DNA of 36,697 nt from Thermanaerothrix sp. (GTDB taxonomy: Bacteria; Synergistota; Synergistia; Synergistales; Synergistaceae), in NCBI GenBank assembly GCA_026417795.1, contig JAOACP010000021.1, positions 1 through 36,697 on the forward strand, in the 5' to 3' direction. Under the pieces are notes generated by a model that searched no databases, had not been told where the DNA came from, and saw nothing but the letters and a program-made list of their open reading frames with translations. This document shows, piece after piece, positions 16,123 through 25,059 of this stretch. How positions within the stretch are numbered: the stretch's first letter is position 1; each line of letters opens with the position of its first letter. A program made the translations under genes and the position numbers.

Positions 16123-18526
16123 CTGGCGGGGCCTTTTTAAGGGTCGGACCTCCCACCCCCGATGGTCCAACCTGTTCGTCAGGCTCCATCGGATCCTTGA
16201 CTGGTTCACCCTGGCGGTTCTTCTGGCGGGCTTTGGGGTGGCCTTTTGGGTTGGGTGGCCGTCGCTGCTGGGCTTCTTCGGCGTTGCGGTGGTGGTCCTC
16301 CTGTGGGACCGGGGAGGGCTGCCCGGTTGGATCTGGTTTCTCTTGACCCTTGGGGTCGTGTCGTTCCTTTCGGCCATGATGAGGCGTCCCTTGGGGGAAG
16401 TGATGGTTTTGCTGGGCACCGTATCGCTTCCGGTCCTTTGGCGTCTTAAGATGGGAGTCTTCAACGACAGCCTGATCAAGGTGTTGAGCGACTTCTGCCA
16501 TAGGCTCTCTTCCGCCGGGGATCTAGAGGATGCCTGTCGGATGGCGGTCCGCTCCTTGACCGGCATATCCCGTTACCATTACGTATCTGCCTTCCTCTAC
16601 AAGAAGGACCTTGACGTGTTAGTTCAGATCGCGGGATCCGACAACTTCGACATAGGTCTTCAGCTTCCCCGGGGAAGCGGCGTGGTTTGGCGGGCCTTTA
16701 CCGACGGCAAGGGGGTGCTGGTGAAGGACGTAAGGTCCGATCGTGACTACGTGCCGAGCAAGGCGGAGACCCGTTCCGAGGTGGCGGTTCCATTACAGCT
16801 TGGGGGAAAGAGGATGGGGGTCTTGAACGTGGAGTCACCCTTTGCCCTGGAACGCCGGGATCTTTGGTTCATCTGCGTCATAGGCTCGCTTCTTTCCTAC
16901 GTGCTCTCCGGGATGGAGGACAAGCGGGGGTTGGAGGAAGCCCTCCGCCGCGAGCGGGAGGCCTCGGGCTCCGAAGCTAAGCGCGTCAAGGTCCTGGACC
17001 GGGCGGTGCTCCAGAAGGAGAGGGCCCTTAGGGAGGCCAAGCGCAGCGCCCGGGTGGCGGAGGCGCTGCTCTCCATAATCAGGGGGCCTTCGGCGTTCAC
17101 GGACCTTGAGGGGCTCTGCTCCTGCATAGTGGAGGCGGTGTCGTCCCTTGGATACTCCAACGTCTACCTGTTGGTCCGCCACGAGGACCGCCAGGACCCG
17201 GCCTTTGAGCTCAAGGCATTCAAGGGGCTTCCCCAGGACAGCGCCGTGTGGCGGCTTCCCATGTCCAAGCTGGAGGGAATATGGGGATGGGTGGTGGAGA
17301 ACCGAAGGACCTACCTCTGCAATGACGCCCCCAGGGACCCTTTGTACCGTACAGGCCACAGCGCCGTTCGTTCCGAGCTGTCGACCCCCATCCCCTCATC
17401 TTCAGGCCAGGTTTTGGGCATACTGTCCCTCCAAGACGAGAGGCCCCTGCGGTTCAACGCCGAGGACGTGAACATGATGGAGGCCGTGGCCAGGTACCTT
17501 GGGTTCATGCTGGAGCATTCGTACCACATCCGGGACCTGGACCTTCGGATGCGGGGGATCCGGCTGCTTCACGACATAGTCCAGGAGATGGCCTTCTGCG
17601 GCAGCCTGGAGGACATGGTGAGGTCCGTGGTGTACATGGTGGCGGAGCGGCTTGGCTACCGGGCGGTGACGGTTTTCAAGCTGGAGACCCCCGAAGGGGG
17701 GGTGTCGGTGATGGCCTCGTCGAACAGGTATGAAGACATGGAGGAGGTGAACCGGCTCTTAAGCAAGGGATCCTCCCTGGTCTCCCGGGCTGCGAGGAAC
17801 GGGGTCCTTCAGAACACCCCGGACGTGTCGAAGAAGAAGGAATGGGTGCCCCTCATCCCAACGATCAGGAGCCAGTTGGACGTTCCCATATCCATTCATG
17901 GGAAGGTCTACGGCGTTCTGTGCATAGAGGACGAGGCGGAGAGCGCCTTTGGCCCTAAGGAGGAGGAGCTTTTCACCATACTGGCGGGACACATGGCCAC
18001 GGTTTGGCGCCTTTTGGAGCTGGTGGAGCGGGTTAAGGTGGAGTCCATGAGGGACGTGCTCACCGGGGTGCCCAACATAAGGAGCTTCAAGATCCGCCTG
18101 GCGGAGATGCTGTCCCGGGCCAAGTCCAGGGGGGTCAAGTTCGCGGTGGTGATGATGGACCTTGGGGGCTTTAAGGGTGTCAACGACCTTTTCGGCCACT
18201 CCACGGGGGACGAGGTGCTCAAACGGTTCGCCAAGGCGGTGGACCGCAGGACCTGCGACGTGGACTTCTTCGCCCGCTACGGGGGAGACGAGTTCGTGAT
18301 GCTCGTTTGGGACGTGGACGAGGTGAAGTTGAAGAGGCTTTGCGGGATGTTGAAGGAGCTCGTGGATTCCATGGATTTTGGGATAGAATATAATCTTCAT
18401 GTGGATCTTGGTTACGCGGTGTTCCCCGACGATGGTTCCGACGGGGATCAGCTTATTCGCCTTGCGGATGAGAAGATGTACAATGATAAGCGGGAGCGCA
18501 AAGGACAGGACAACAGGGAGGGATGA
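16109..18526 (+). CDS. Membrane diguanylate cyclase with three GAF domains
   Basis: 805 residues. Four membrane spans at the N-terminus (about 31-112) are followed by GAF1 (about 125-275), a basic coiled coil (276-325), GAF2 (about 330-475), GAF3 (about 490-640) and a C-terminal GGDEF domain (about 645-800). The active motif is intact: RYGGDEF with its first Gly at residue 725. It should therefore make cyclic di-GMP from GTP. The allosteric I-site RxxD expected just before it reads CDVD, so product inhibition is probably lost. GAF1 and GAF3 have the RSEVAVPL and RSQLDVPI strings of ligand-sensing GAFs. GTG 16109 overlaps the upstream phosphoesterase by 14 bp; cheW follows after 3 bp. Confidence 0.9.
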   Translation: MSPSSWRGLFKGRTSHPRWSNLFVRLHRILDWFTLAVLLAGFGVAFWVGWPSLLGFFGVAVVVLLWDRGGLPGWIWFLLTLGVVSFLSAMMRRPLGEVMVLLGTVSLPVLWRLKMGVFNDSLIKVLSDFCHRLSSAGDLEDACRMAVRSLTGISRYHYVSAFLYKKDLDVLVQIAGSDNFDIGLQLPRGSGVVWRAFTDGKGVLVKDVRSDRDYVPSKAETRSEVAVPLQLGGKRMGVLNVESPFALERRDLWFICVIGSLLSYVLSGMEDKRGLEEALRREREASGSEAKRVKVLDRAVLQKERALREAKRSARVAEALLSIIRGPSAFTDLEGLCSCIVEAVSSLGYSNVYLLVRHEDRQDPAFELKAFKGLPQDSAVWRLPMSKLEGIWGWVVENRRTYLCNDAPRDPLYRTGHSAVRSELSTPIPSSSGQVLGILSLQDERPLRFNAEDVNMMEAVARYLGFMLEHSYHIRDLDLRMRGIRLLHDIVQEMAFCGSLEDMVRSVVYMVAERLGYRAVTVFKLETPEGGVSVMASSNRYEDMEEVNRLLSKGSSLVSRAARNGVLQNTPDVSKKKEWVPLIPTIRSQLDVPISIHGKVYGVLCIEDEAESAFGPKEEELFTILAGHMATVWRLLELVERVKVESMRDVLTGVPNIRSFKIRLAEMLSRAKSRGVKFAVVMMDLGGFKGVNDLFGHSTGDEVLKRFAKAVDRRTCDVDFFARYGGDEFVMLVWDVDEVKLKRLCGMLKELVDSMDFGIEYNLHVDLGYAVFPDDGSDGDQLIRLADEKMYNDKRERKGQDNREG

Positions 18527-18529
18527 CCC

Positions 18530-19051
18530 ATGGTGGAGGTAGGAACCCTTAACAAGGGGGCCGTCAAGATGGATGCGGAGTCCCAGGGGGCCGAGAGGAT
18601 ACTTTTGGTCTTCGATCTTGTGGGTGAGTACTGCGGCTTGGATGTTAACATGGTAAGGGAAATAGTGCACGTCCCCCCTTCCATAACCAGGGTGCCCAAC
18701 GCTCCTTCCTACGTGCGGGGGGTCATAAACCTCCGTGGTACGGTCATACCGGTGCTGGACATGGCGGTGAAGATGGGCAACGCGCCGTCCCAGAAGACGA
18801 ACGACTCGAGGATAGTGGTGGCGGAGTACCAGGACATCCTTTTCGGGGTTTTGGTGGATGCGGTTCGGGAGGTTCGCACCATCCACGACGGCCAGGTGGA
18901 GTCCGGTGTGGGCACCGATGTTGGCATAGGCAGGGACTACGTCCAGGGGGTGGCCAAGCTGGAGGATGGCCGTCTCATAGTTCTTCTGGACCTGGCGGGC
19001 CTTTTTGACATAGACGACCTGGTCCAGGAGGAGGAGGAAGGGGAGGAGTGA
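18530..19051 (+). CDS. cheW: Chemotaxis coupling protein CheW
   Basis: 173 residues: one CheW SH3-like domain (about 22-160) with the family strings CGLDVNMVREIVHVP, ITRVPNAPSYVRGVINLRG and TVIPVLDM, then GVLVDAVREV. A short N-terminal extension precedes it and an acidic tail (QEEEEGEE) ends it. It links chemoreceptors to the kinase CheA. ATG 18530 follows GGGAGGG. It lies 3 bp after the diguanylate cyclase gene, so c-di-GMP synthesis and chemotaxis coupling are expressed together. No cheA or cheY is in the window, so it may be an accessory CheW. Confidence 0.93.
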   Translation: MVEVGTLNKGAVKMDAESQGAERILLVFDLVGEYCGLDVNMVREIVHVPPSITRVPNAPSYVRGVINLRGTVIPVLDMAVKMGNAPSQKTNDSRIVVAEYQDILFGVLVDAVREVRTIHDGQVESGVGTDVGIGRDYVQGVAKLEDGRLIVLLDLAGLFDIDDLVQEEEEGEE

Positions 19052-19070
19052 GAGCTTCCAAGGCCCCGTC

Positions 19071-19094
19071 GGCCCTCCTTCGGGGGGGCTTTTT
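19071..19094 (+). terminator. Terminator after cheW
   Basis: Stem GCCCTCC / GGGGGGC (one T-G pair) closed by a TTCG loop, followed by five T including the last base before G. It ends the phosphoesterase-GGDEF-cheW transcript 20 bp after the cheW stop. Confidence 0.8.
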
Positions 19095-19115
19095 GATTGC
19101 CCGGTGGAGTTAAAG

Positions 19116-19940
19116 ATGATATGGATTGACATGCACCTTCACAGTACCTGTTCGGACGGGACCCTAAGCCCCGCAGACCTCCCAAGGCTGGGCCGCCGGC
19201 TTGGCATATCCGTCATGGCCCTTACGGACCACGACACCACCGCTGGCAACCAAGAGTTCCTCAAGGCTTGCCGGAGGAACGGCATCAAGGGCATACCCGG
19301 CGTGGAGCTTTCCGTGGAGGCCCCCTACACGTTCCACATGTTGGGGTACCGGATAACCGATCCCGCCCCATTGGAGGAGGCCTTGGACTGGATACGGGAG
19401 GGCCGGGATGAGAGGAACCGCCGGATATGTGAAAGGCTTGAGGAGATGGGGATCCCGGTCAGCCATGAGGAGGCCCGGGAAGAGGCGGGATCGGATCTGG
19501 TGGGAAGGCCCCACATAGCCCGGGTCCTGGTGAAGAAGGGCTATGCTTCGGACCCCATGGACGCCTTCGCGCGGTTCCTGGGTCGAGGGGCCCCAGCATA
19601 CTTTTCCAGGCGCCGTCTGTCCCCCGTAGACTCCATAGAGCTAATAAGAAGCTCCGGAGGGCTTGCCGTAATGGCCCATCCGATGCAGACCGGGCTGGGG
19701 TGGAAGGACCTTTACGATCTCATGGTGGAGATGAAGTCCATGGGACTTTGGGGGGTGGAGTGTTTTCACTCCTCCGCAAGACGCGAGGACGCCGTGCGGC
19801 TTTTCCAGATGTGTTCCGAGCTGTCCCTGGTTCCCACCGGCGGGTCCGACTTTCACGGGGATAACAAGCCCTGGGTGTCCATGGGGGTTTCGGTGGAGCC
19901 CACGTGGATCCCCTGGGCCAGGCTTGGAGTTGATCTCTAG
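19116..19940 (+). CDS. PHP-domain phosphoesterase (RNase AM / nucleoside bisphosphatase-like)
   Basis: 274 residues. Polymerase/histidinol-phosphatase fold with a trinuclear metal site: DMHLHSTCSDG (HxH at 7 and 9), ALTDHDT, PGVELS, GRPHIA, MAHP, and GSDFHG near the C-terminus. Length and motif order match the YciV/TrpH group, which removes 3' phosphates or short 5' ends from nucleotides and rRNA precursors. ATG 19116 is chosen for SD GGTGGAG six bases upstream; the in-frame GTG 19104 lies within that SD. It is first after the cheW terminator. The threonine aldolase gene follows after 13 bp. Confidence 0.88.
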   Translation: MIWIDMHLHSTCSDGTLSPADLPRLGRRLGISVMALTDHDTTAGNQEFLKACRRNGIKGIPGVELSVEAPYTFHMLGYRITDPAPLEEALDWIREGRDERNRRICERLEEMGIPVSHEEAREEAGSDLVGRPHIARVLVKKGYASDPMDAFARFLGRGAPAYFSRRRLSPVDSIELIRSSGGLAVMAHPMQTGLGWKDLYDLMVEMKSMGLWGVECFHSSARREDAVRLFQMCSELSLVPTGGSDFHGDNKPWVSMGVSVEPTWIPWARLGVDL

Positions 19941-19953
19941 GGGGGATTGTTTT

Positions 19954-20985
19954 ATGCCCATGGACTTCAGGAGCGACACGGTCACAAGGCCCACGTTGGA
20001 GATGCGGCGGGCCATGGCGGAGGCGGAGGTGGGGGACGACGTATACCGGGAGGACCCCACGGTTCGGCGGCTGGAGGAGGAGTGTGCCGCCCTGCTTGGG
20101 ACCCAGGACGCCCTTTTCGTCTGTTCCGGCACCATGGGGAACCTCACCGCGGCTCTCACCTGGTGCCCCAGGGGGACCTCTGCCATGGTGGGGCGCATGT
20201 CCCACATGTACAACTACGAGGCGGGGGGCATGTCCGCCCTGGGGGGAGTGTTCCCCGTGGTGCTGGACGATTCGTCGGGGTGTCCGGCCTTTGAGGAGGT
20301 TAAGGGGGCCCTCCGGGGCTCTGAAAACGTGCACTTCTCCCCCACGAGGTTGTTGTGTCTTGAGAACACCCACAACGCCTGCGGCGGGGCGGCGGTGGAG
20401 CTTCAAAGGATGAGGGACGTTGCCCTTAAGGCCCGGGATCAGGGCCTTGCGGTGCATCTGGACGGGGCCAGGCTTTTTAACGCCTGCGTGGCCTTGGGCT
20501 GTTCGCCGCGCCTTTACGGGGAGGCGGTGAGCTCCGTTATGATATGTCTTTCCAAGGGCCTTGGGGCCCCCATGGGGTCCGTGTTGTGCGGCCCTTCGGA
20601 CTTCATAGAGGAGGCCAGGGGCTGGAGGAAGCGCTTGGGCGGCGGGCTAAGGCAGGCGGGGGTGGTGGCCGCCGCTGGGCTTTTGGCGTTGAAGGGCGTG
20701 GAAAGGCTGGCGGAGGACCACGAGAACGCCGCCCTGCTCTCCCAAAGGCTGGAGGAGGGCGGCTTGAAGGTGCATAGGGTGCCGAATCCCACCAACATGG
20801 TCTACTTCTCCCTTCCTTGCGGTGTTTCGCCGGGGGAGTTCGTCAAGGCCCTGGCGGAGAAGGGGGTTCTGGTGGGGGCGTCGTCGGACGGGAGGGTCCG
20901 GATGGTGACCCACCGGGACTTGTCTAGGGAGGACGTGTTGACGGCGGTGCCGATTGTTTTGGAGGAGGCGGGTCTTAGGAGTTGA
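19954..20985 (+). CDS. ltaE: Low-specificity L-threonine aldolase
   Basis: 343-residue PLP enzyme, fold type I, cleaving threonine (and allo-threonine) to glycine and acetaldehyde. N-terminal DFRSDTVTRPTLEMRRAMA and VGDDVYREDPTV are hallmark strings. VHLDGARLFNACVALG holds the Asp contacting PLP, and the Schiff-base Lys is in MICLSKGLGAPMGSV. ATG 19954 follows SD AGGGGGG; the in-frame upstream start at 19924 lies inside the preceding gene. It provides a second threonine-to-glycine route besides tdh-kbl. Its stop shares TTGA with the start of the amidase gene. Confidence 0.93.
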   Translation: MPMDFRSDTVTRPTLEMRRAMAEAEVGDDVYREDPTVRRLEEECAALLGTQDALFVCSGTMGNLTAALTWCPRGTSAMVGRMSHMYNYEAGGMSALGGVFPVVLDDSSGCPAFEEVKGALRGSENVHFSPTRLLCLENTHNACGGAAVELQRMRDVALKARDQGLAVHLDGARLFNACVALGCSPRLYGEAVSSVMICLSKGLGAPMGSVLCGPSDFIEEARGWRKRLGGGLRQAGVVAAAGLLALKGVERLAEDHENAALLSQRLEEGGLKVHRVPNPTNMVYFSLPCGVSPGEFVKALAEKGVLVGASSDGRVRMVTHRDLSREDVLTAVPIVLEEAGLRS

Positions 20986-22682
20986 GTCGCAGGGTTTCGG
21001 TTTCAGTTTTTCTATCGCTCTTTTTAGTGGGCTTCCTATGTCTTGCCCTGCCCCGGGCCGAAGCCCGGGAGGGGGGCTTCATGGTGTTGTGGAACGGGGA
21101 ATCCCGCAAGGGGGATGTGCCGTTTAGGAGGCAGGGGAGCCTCACGTTGGTGGCGGCGGACGTGATGCTGTCCTCCCTTGGGCTTTCGTGGCAGCCCAGG
21201 TCCGACGGTTTGGTGGTCTCCATGGGAGGTCGCAAGCTGGAGTTCTGGGCCAACTCGCCGGTGGCTAGGCTTAACGGCTCGGTGGTGCCCATGGAGCACC
21301 CGGTCATGGGCGATGGGGGGCACTGGTGGGTTGAGCAGAAGGGGGCCCTTGGGATCGTCAACGGATTTCTGAAGTCCGCGGGCATGAATGGGAACCTTGC
21401 CTTCCGGGGGTTTTCGAATGGCCCCGCGGAAGTTTCCGCTGCCCCTGCCCCCAAGGAGTCGGGGAAGGGCCCGGCGTCCAAGGATTCCAAGGGCTTGCGC
21501 CCCGCATCCCAGGGAGGGGAGGAGGTTCCCCAATACGTCAAGAGCTTTCGGTGGGGCGTGCAGAAGGGCTTTGTGAGGGCGGTGCTGGAGCTTGGTTCCT
21601 TGGAAAACGTCACCGTGTCCCAGACCCAGCGGGGAGTGCAGGTGTCCCTCCCCTTTGGGGTGCCCCAGTCGTTGATACCCCCGTCTCCGAGGCAGGATGT
21701 GGTTAGCTGCTCCATCATCTCCTACGGTTCCTCCACCACTTTGACCTTTAAGGCCGCAAACCTGCCGGTGAGGCACTTTTCGTTGGACTCCCCGGTGAGG
21801 CTCGTATTGGACTTCCCGGACGGCAGCGCCGCCTACCAGCCCGCGGGTGACGCGGCCGATGGCGGGGCAAGGGTGGAGTCCTCCGCCTCCTCCGACGACT
21901 GGGGTGTTGAGGGTAAACCATCCAGAGATGCCTCCTCCGGGAATGGCGGCGTGGCCGATCGGCCGTTCATATCGGTGGAGCGGGTTTTCAAGGGTAAGGA
22001 CCGGCCGGTGGTGGCGGTGGATCCCGGCCACGGCGGCAAGGACCCGGGGGCCATGGGGAACGGCCTTAGGGAGAAGGACATAAACCTTCAGGTGGCGTTA
22101 AGGCTCAAGGAGGTGCTCAGCGCCTACGGGGTCGACGTGAGGCTCACCAGACAGGACGATCGGTACCTCAAGCTTTCGGAGCGCACCCAGCTGGCGAACC
22201 AGTGGAAGGCAGATCTGTTCTTGAGCCTTCACTGCAACTCCCTTCCGCCGGGCCGCCACTCCCGTGGGGTGGAGCTGTACCTCATGTCGCTTCCCACCGA
22301 CCGGGACGCCATGAGGCTGGCGCTGTTTGAGAACCGGGAGATAGGGGACGCTTCTTCTACCAATGAGGGCATGGACCGGAAGACCCAGTTGTTGATGCAG
22401 ATACTGGGGGACATGCAGCAGAACCAGAAGATAGACGTGAGCACATCCTTTGCGGAGGCCCTTTTCGGGAGTGGCAAGTCCTCGGGGCTTAACATGAAGC
22501 GTGTGGCCCAGGCGCCCTTTTACGTGCTGAAGGGGGCCGCCATGCCGGCGGTGCTGGTGGAGATGGGGTTCATATCGGAGCCCTCCGACGCGGCGCTTCT
22601 AAGGGATCCCGGTTTCCAGGGGCGGATGGCCTCCGCCCTGGCCAGGGGGGTCGTGGATTACCTGAAGGGAGGCCGCCGTTGA
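20982..22682 (+). CDS. N-acetylmuramoyl-L-alanine amidase (AmiC type) with beta-sheet N-domains
   Basis: 566 residues, exported. A TTG start overlaps the ltaE stop (TTGA). The signal peptide is VSVFLSLFLVGFLCLALPRAEA. About 30-145 resembles a copper-amine-oxidase-N-like domain (LVAADVMLSSLGLSW). About 185-290 resembles an AMIN domain that binds peptidoglycan. After a Ser/Gly-rich linker, the Amidase_3 catalytic domain runs at about 345-560. Zn ligands and catalytic Glu are visible: VAVDPGHGGKDPG (His), REKDINL (Glu), LSLHCNSLP (His), VLVEMGF (Glu). It cleaves the stem peptide from glycan during septation. A GerMN gene follows, a common pairing. Confidence 0.9.
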   Translation: MSRRVSVSVFLSLFLVGFLCLALPRAEAREGGFMVLWNGESRKGDVPFRRQGSLTLVAADVMLSSLGLSWQPRSDGLVVSMGGRKLEFWANSPVARLNGSVVPMEHPVMGDGGHWWVEQKGALGIVNGFLKSAGMNGNLAFRGFSNGPAEVSAAPAPKESGKGPASKDSKGLRPASQGGEEVPQYVKSFRWGVQKGFVRAVLELGSLENVTVSQTQRGVQVSLPFGVPQSLIPPSPRQDVVSCSIISYGSSTTLTFKAANLPVRHFSLDSPVRLVLDFPDGSAAYQPAGDAADGGARVESSASSDDWGVEGKPSRDASSGNGGVADRPFISVERVFKGKDRPVVAVDPGHGGKDPGAMGNGLREKDINLQVALRLKEVLSAYGVDVRLTRQDDRYLKLSERTQLANQWKADLFLSLHCNSLPPGRHSRGVELYLMSLPTDRDAMRLALFENREIGDASSTNEGMDRKTQLLMQILGDMQQNQKIDVSTSFAEALFGSGKSSGLNMKRVAQAPFYVLKGAAMPAVLVEMGFISEPSDAALLRDPGFQGRMASALARGVVDYLKGGRR

Positions 22683-22719
22683 GGGTGGGTTCCGCATACT
22701 AGCAATGGGGGATCGGAAT

Positions 22720-23388
22720 ATGTGGAGGGAAGACAGCCAAAGGGATCAGGATCGCTATGGAAGGGACAGGTACAGGGGCAGGGATGCGGAGGAGGGCGGT
22801 GAGAAGCGTAAGGCCCCGCTGCCCTTCAGGCTCATAGCCTGGGCCTCCCTGGTGGCCATATTCTTCGGGGTGGGTTACGGCGTCACGTCCATTGCCTTCA
22901 AGTACCTGGATTCCGGGGGCAGGAACGTGAGGGGCACCGTAACGTCGCCGGAGGAGGTGTCGGTGGAGGGGGTTTCGGAGGACCTGGCGTCGGAGTCGGA
23001 CAGCTACCGGGTTTACCTTCCGTCCGGCACGTCCCTGGAGGTCAAGGATTTCAAGGCCTCCGGTGTGGTCACCGATGAGGATGCCATGAAGGGGGTTGTG
23101 GAGTTCTTCATGGCGGAGCTTGCCAGCTCCGGTTGGACCAAGGGCTCGGTTCAGGTGCTGCATCTTTTCAGGAGCGGTGATTGGCTTTACCTTGACCTGA
23201 GCGGCACCTTCCTTGAGGGGCTCAAGGGGCTTGGCAAGGAAAGGGCGCAGCTGGTCATGACCGGCTTGGTGAAGACCATGTCGGAGAACTTCTCCCCCGT
23301 AAGGAAGGTCAAGGTTTACGTGGATGGGCAGGAGGTGTCGGACAAGTCCGTGTTGGATCTGTCCAAGCCTTGGGCCCTTAAGCCCTAG
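22720..23388 (+). CDS. GerMN-domain protein, membrane-anchored
   Basis: 222 residues. A charged N-terminus (RDQDRYGRDRYRGRD) is followed by one membrane span (LIAWASLVAIFFGVGYGV) and an exported GerMN (sporulation/germination GerM-like) domain at about 95-222: YRVYLPSG, MKGVVEFFMAEL, GDWLYLDLSGTFLEG and VRKVKVYVDGQEV. In non-sporulating bacteria such proteins accompany amidases and are thought to act in the envelope; the activity is unknown. ATG 22720 follows GGGGGA with seven-base spacing; ATG 22705 is possible but has no SD. It sits between the amidase and rph genes on one strand. Confidence 0.83.
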   Translation: MWREDSQRDQDRYGRDRYRGRDAEEGGEKRKAPLPFRLIAWASLVAIFFGVGYGVTSIAFKYLDSGGRNVRGTVTSPEEVSVEGVSEDLASESDSYRVYLPSGTSLEVKDFKASGVVTDEDAMKGVVEFFMAELASSGWTKGSVQVLHLFRSGDWLYLDLSGTFLEGLKGLGKERAQLVMTGLVKTMSENFSPVRKVKVYVDGQEVSDKSVLDLSKPWALKP

Positions 23389-23399
23389 GGGGTGGCGGT

Positions 23400-24146
23400 T
23401 TGGACAGGATAGACGGAAGGGGCCTTGGGGATTTAAGGCCCGTGGAGATAGACCGGGGCTGCAACCGCTATGCGGAGGGGTCTGCCCTCATAAGGTGGGG
23501 GAACACCCACGTGCTGTGCACCGCCTCGGTGGAGGAGAAGGTGCCCCAGTTCCTAAGGGGGAGCGGGCAGGGGTGGGTGAGCGCCGAGTACGCCATGCTT
23601 CCCCGTTCCACCCACCAGCGCACCCAGCGGGAGATAAGCCGGGGGCGTCCTAACGCACGGGGGCAGGAGATACAGCGTCTCATAGGTAGGTCCTTGAGGG
23701 CCTCGGTGGATCTCAATTTACTTGGGGAGAGGACCATATGGATAGACTGCGACGTGCTGCAGGCCGACGGTGGTACCAGGACCGCGGCCATAACCGCGTC
23801 GTTCGTGGCGCTGGTGGACGCGTGCCGGTGGCTGCAGGATCGGGAGTTGGTGAAGGCCTTGCCGGTGGTGCACCAGGTGGCGGCGGTGAGCGTGGGCCTC
23901 GTGGGGGATGAGGTGCTTGTGGACCTTTGCTACGAGGAGGACTCCACCGCCCAGGTGGACTGCAACGTGGTGATGGCGGAGGACGGGCGTTTCGTGGAGC
24001 TCCAGGCCACCGGGGAGGATTCCCTTTTCTCCCGTGGGTCCTTTGATCGGATGCTTTTGGCTGCCGAGGAGGGCATAAGGCGTCTTCACCGGCTTCAGCT
24101 GGAGGTTTTGGGGGTGGGGAGTTTTGAAGAGCTCTTGGAGGGTTGA
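23400..24146 (+). CDS. rph: Ribonuclease PH
   Basis: 248-residue phosphorolytic 3'-5' exoribonuclease that trims the 3' ends of tRNA precursors; hexameric, cytoplasmic. Typical strings: RPVEIDRGCNRYAEGSALI, TASVEEKVPQFLRG, the active-site region STHQRTQREISRGRP (Arg-rich phosphate-binding), IGRSLRASVDL, DVLQADGGTRTAAITASFVAL, DLCYEEDSTAQVDCN and ATGEDSLFSR. It starts at TTG 23400 after GGGGGTGG. rdgB follows 1 bp after its stop, the common rph-rdgB pair. Confidence 0.95.
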   Translation: MDRIDGRGLGDLRPVEIDRGCNRYAEGSALIRWGNTHVLCTASVEEKVPQFLRGSGQGWVSAEYAMLPRSTHQRTQREISRGRPNARGQEIQRLIGRSLRASVDLNLLGERTIWIDCDVLQADGGTRTAAITASFVALVDACRWLQDRELVKALPVVHQVAAVSVGLVGDEVLVDLCYEEDSTAQVDCNVVMAEDGRFVELQATGEDSLFSRGSFDRMLLAAEEGIRRLHRLQLEVLGVGSFEELLEG

Positions 24147-24147
24147 G

Positions 24148-24738
24148 GTGCTCTTGGCCACCGGGAACCACGGCAAGGTGAGGGAGTGGGAGGGCCTTTT
24201 GGGGGGGCGTGGTATCTCAGTCAGGCTGCCCAATACGAAGGTGGATGTGGAGGAGGACGGGGCCAGCTATTTTGAGAACGCCCTCAAGAAGGCCAGGTCT
24301 TACGTGGGGCTCTCCGGGGGGCTTCCGGTGCTGGCGGAGGACTCCGGTTTGGAGGTGCGGGCCTTGGACATGGGGCCCGGGATATTCTCTGCCCGGGTGG
24401 GGGCTTCCGATGGGGAGCGGATACGGTGGCTTCTTGAGCGTCTTGAGGGGCAGGCGGACCGGTGGGCCCGGTTCGTTTGCGTGGCGGTGCTGCTCATGCC
24501 GGACGGCAGGGTGTTCTCCTTCCGGGGCGAGCTGGAGGGGGTAATAGCGGAGGCCCCGGCGGGGGACTGGGGATTCGGGTACGATCCGGTGTTCCGGCCC
24601 AAGGGGTTGGACGTCACGCTGGCCCAGGCGGGGGGCCTTAAGGACCGCATATCCCACCGGGCCAAGGCGGCGGCAAAGCTGGCCCTGTTTGCCCCTATTG
24701 TGATAGAATCCTTAGTTGGACCGTCCGATGGACGGTAG
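24148..24738 (+). CDS. rdgB: XTP/dITP pyrophosphatase (RdgB/HAM1)
   Basis: 196 residues. It hydrolyses dITP, XTP and ITP to monophosphates, cleansing the nucleotide pool. Motifs: LLATGNHGKVRE at the N-terminus, SYFENALKKA, VLAEDSGLEV (catalytic Asp pair region), ARVGA, and GFGYDPVF with SHRAKA near the end. GTG 24148 has GGAGGG five bases upstream. TTG 24124 would add eight residues and overlap rph, and has poor SD spacing. A 6-bp palindrome (CCGTCC / GGACGG) overlaps the last codons; it is not a terminator, as no T run follows. Confidence 0.93.
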   Translation: MLLATGNHGKVREWEGLLGGRGISVRLPNTKVDVEEDGASYFENALKKARSYVGLSGGLPVLAEDSGLEVRALDMGPGIFSARVGASDGERIRWLLERLEGQADRWARFVCVAVLLMPDGRVFSFRGELEGVIAEAPAGDWGFGYDPVFRPKGLDVTLAQAGGLKDRISHRAKAAAKLALFAPIVIESLVGPSDGR

Positions 24739-24777
24739 CTTGGTGTTTTAGATCGCGGGTTTGCGGGGGTGCTGGCG

Positions 24778-25002
24778 TTGAAGGTCCTATTGGCTTTGTT
24801 GCAGTTGGTGGTGTGTGTGGCCCTTGGGGGCTCCATATTGATGCAGCATCGAAAGAGCGGTGGTTTCTCCGGCATGTTTGGAGGGGCTACCCAGCAGGAC
24901 AATTCCGGGGCTTGGCAGCGGATGAGCGGCCTTACCAAGATATCGGCGGTCCTGATGGGTCTTTTCATGCTGTTGTCGTTGGTTTTGGTGGCCATATCGT
25001 AG
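24778..25002 (+). CDS. secG: Protein translocase subunit SecG
   Basis: 74-residue inner-membrane component of SecYEG. Two membrane spans, VLLALLQLVVCVALGGSILM and ISAVLMGLFMLLSLVLVAI, flank the conserved cytoplasmic Gly-rich loop (QHRKSGGFSGMFGG) and the LTKIS string. TTG 24778 follows GGGGG with eight-base spacing; GTG 24769 is an in-frame alternative that overlaps this SD. The length is normal for bacterial SecG. Confidence 0.9.
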   Translation: MKVLLALLQLVVCVALGGSILMQHRKSGGFSGMFGGATQQDNSGAWQRMSGLTKISAVLMGLFMLLSLVLVAIS

Positions 25003-25059
25003 GACGGCGGTTTTTGTGTCGTGCCTTGTCCCTTGGGGCTTGGCTAGCAGGAGGGGGTC

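Noticed and set aside
17759-19132. 457-codon minus-strand frame opposite the GGDEF and cheW genes
   Set aside because: It spans two well-supported genes and their terminator and has no domain; a shadow.
24719-24740. Terminator after rdgB
   Set aside because: A 6-bp palindrome CCGTCC/GGACGG exists but no T run follows; secG is probably still in the same transcript.
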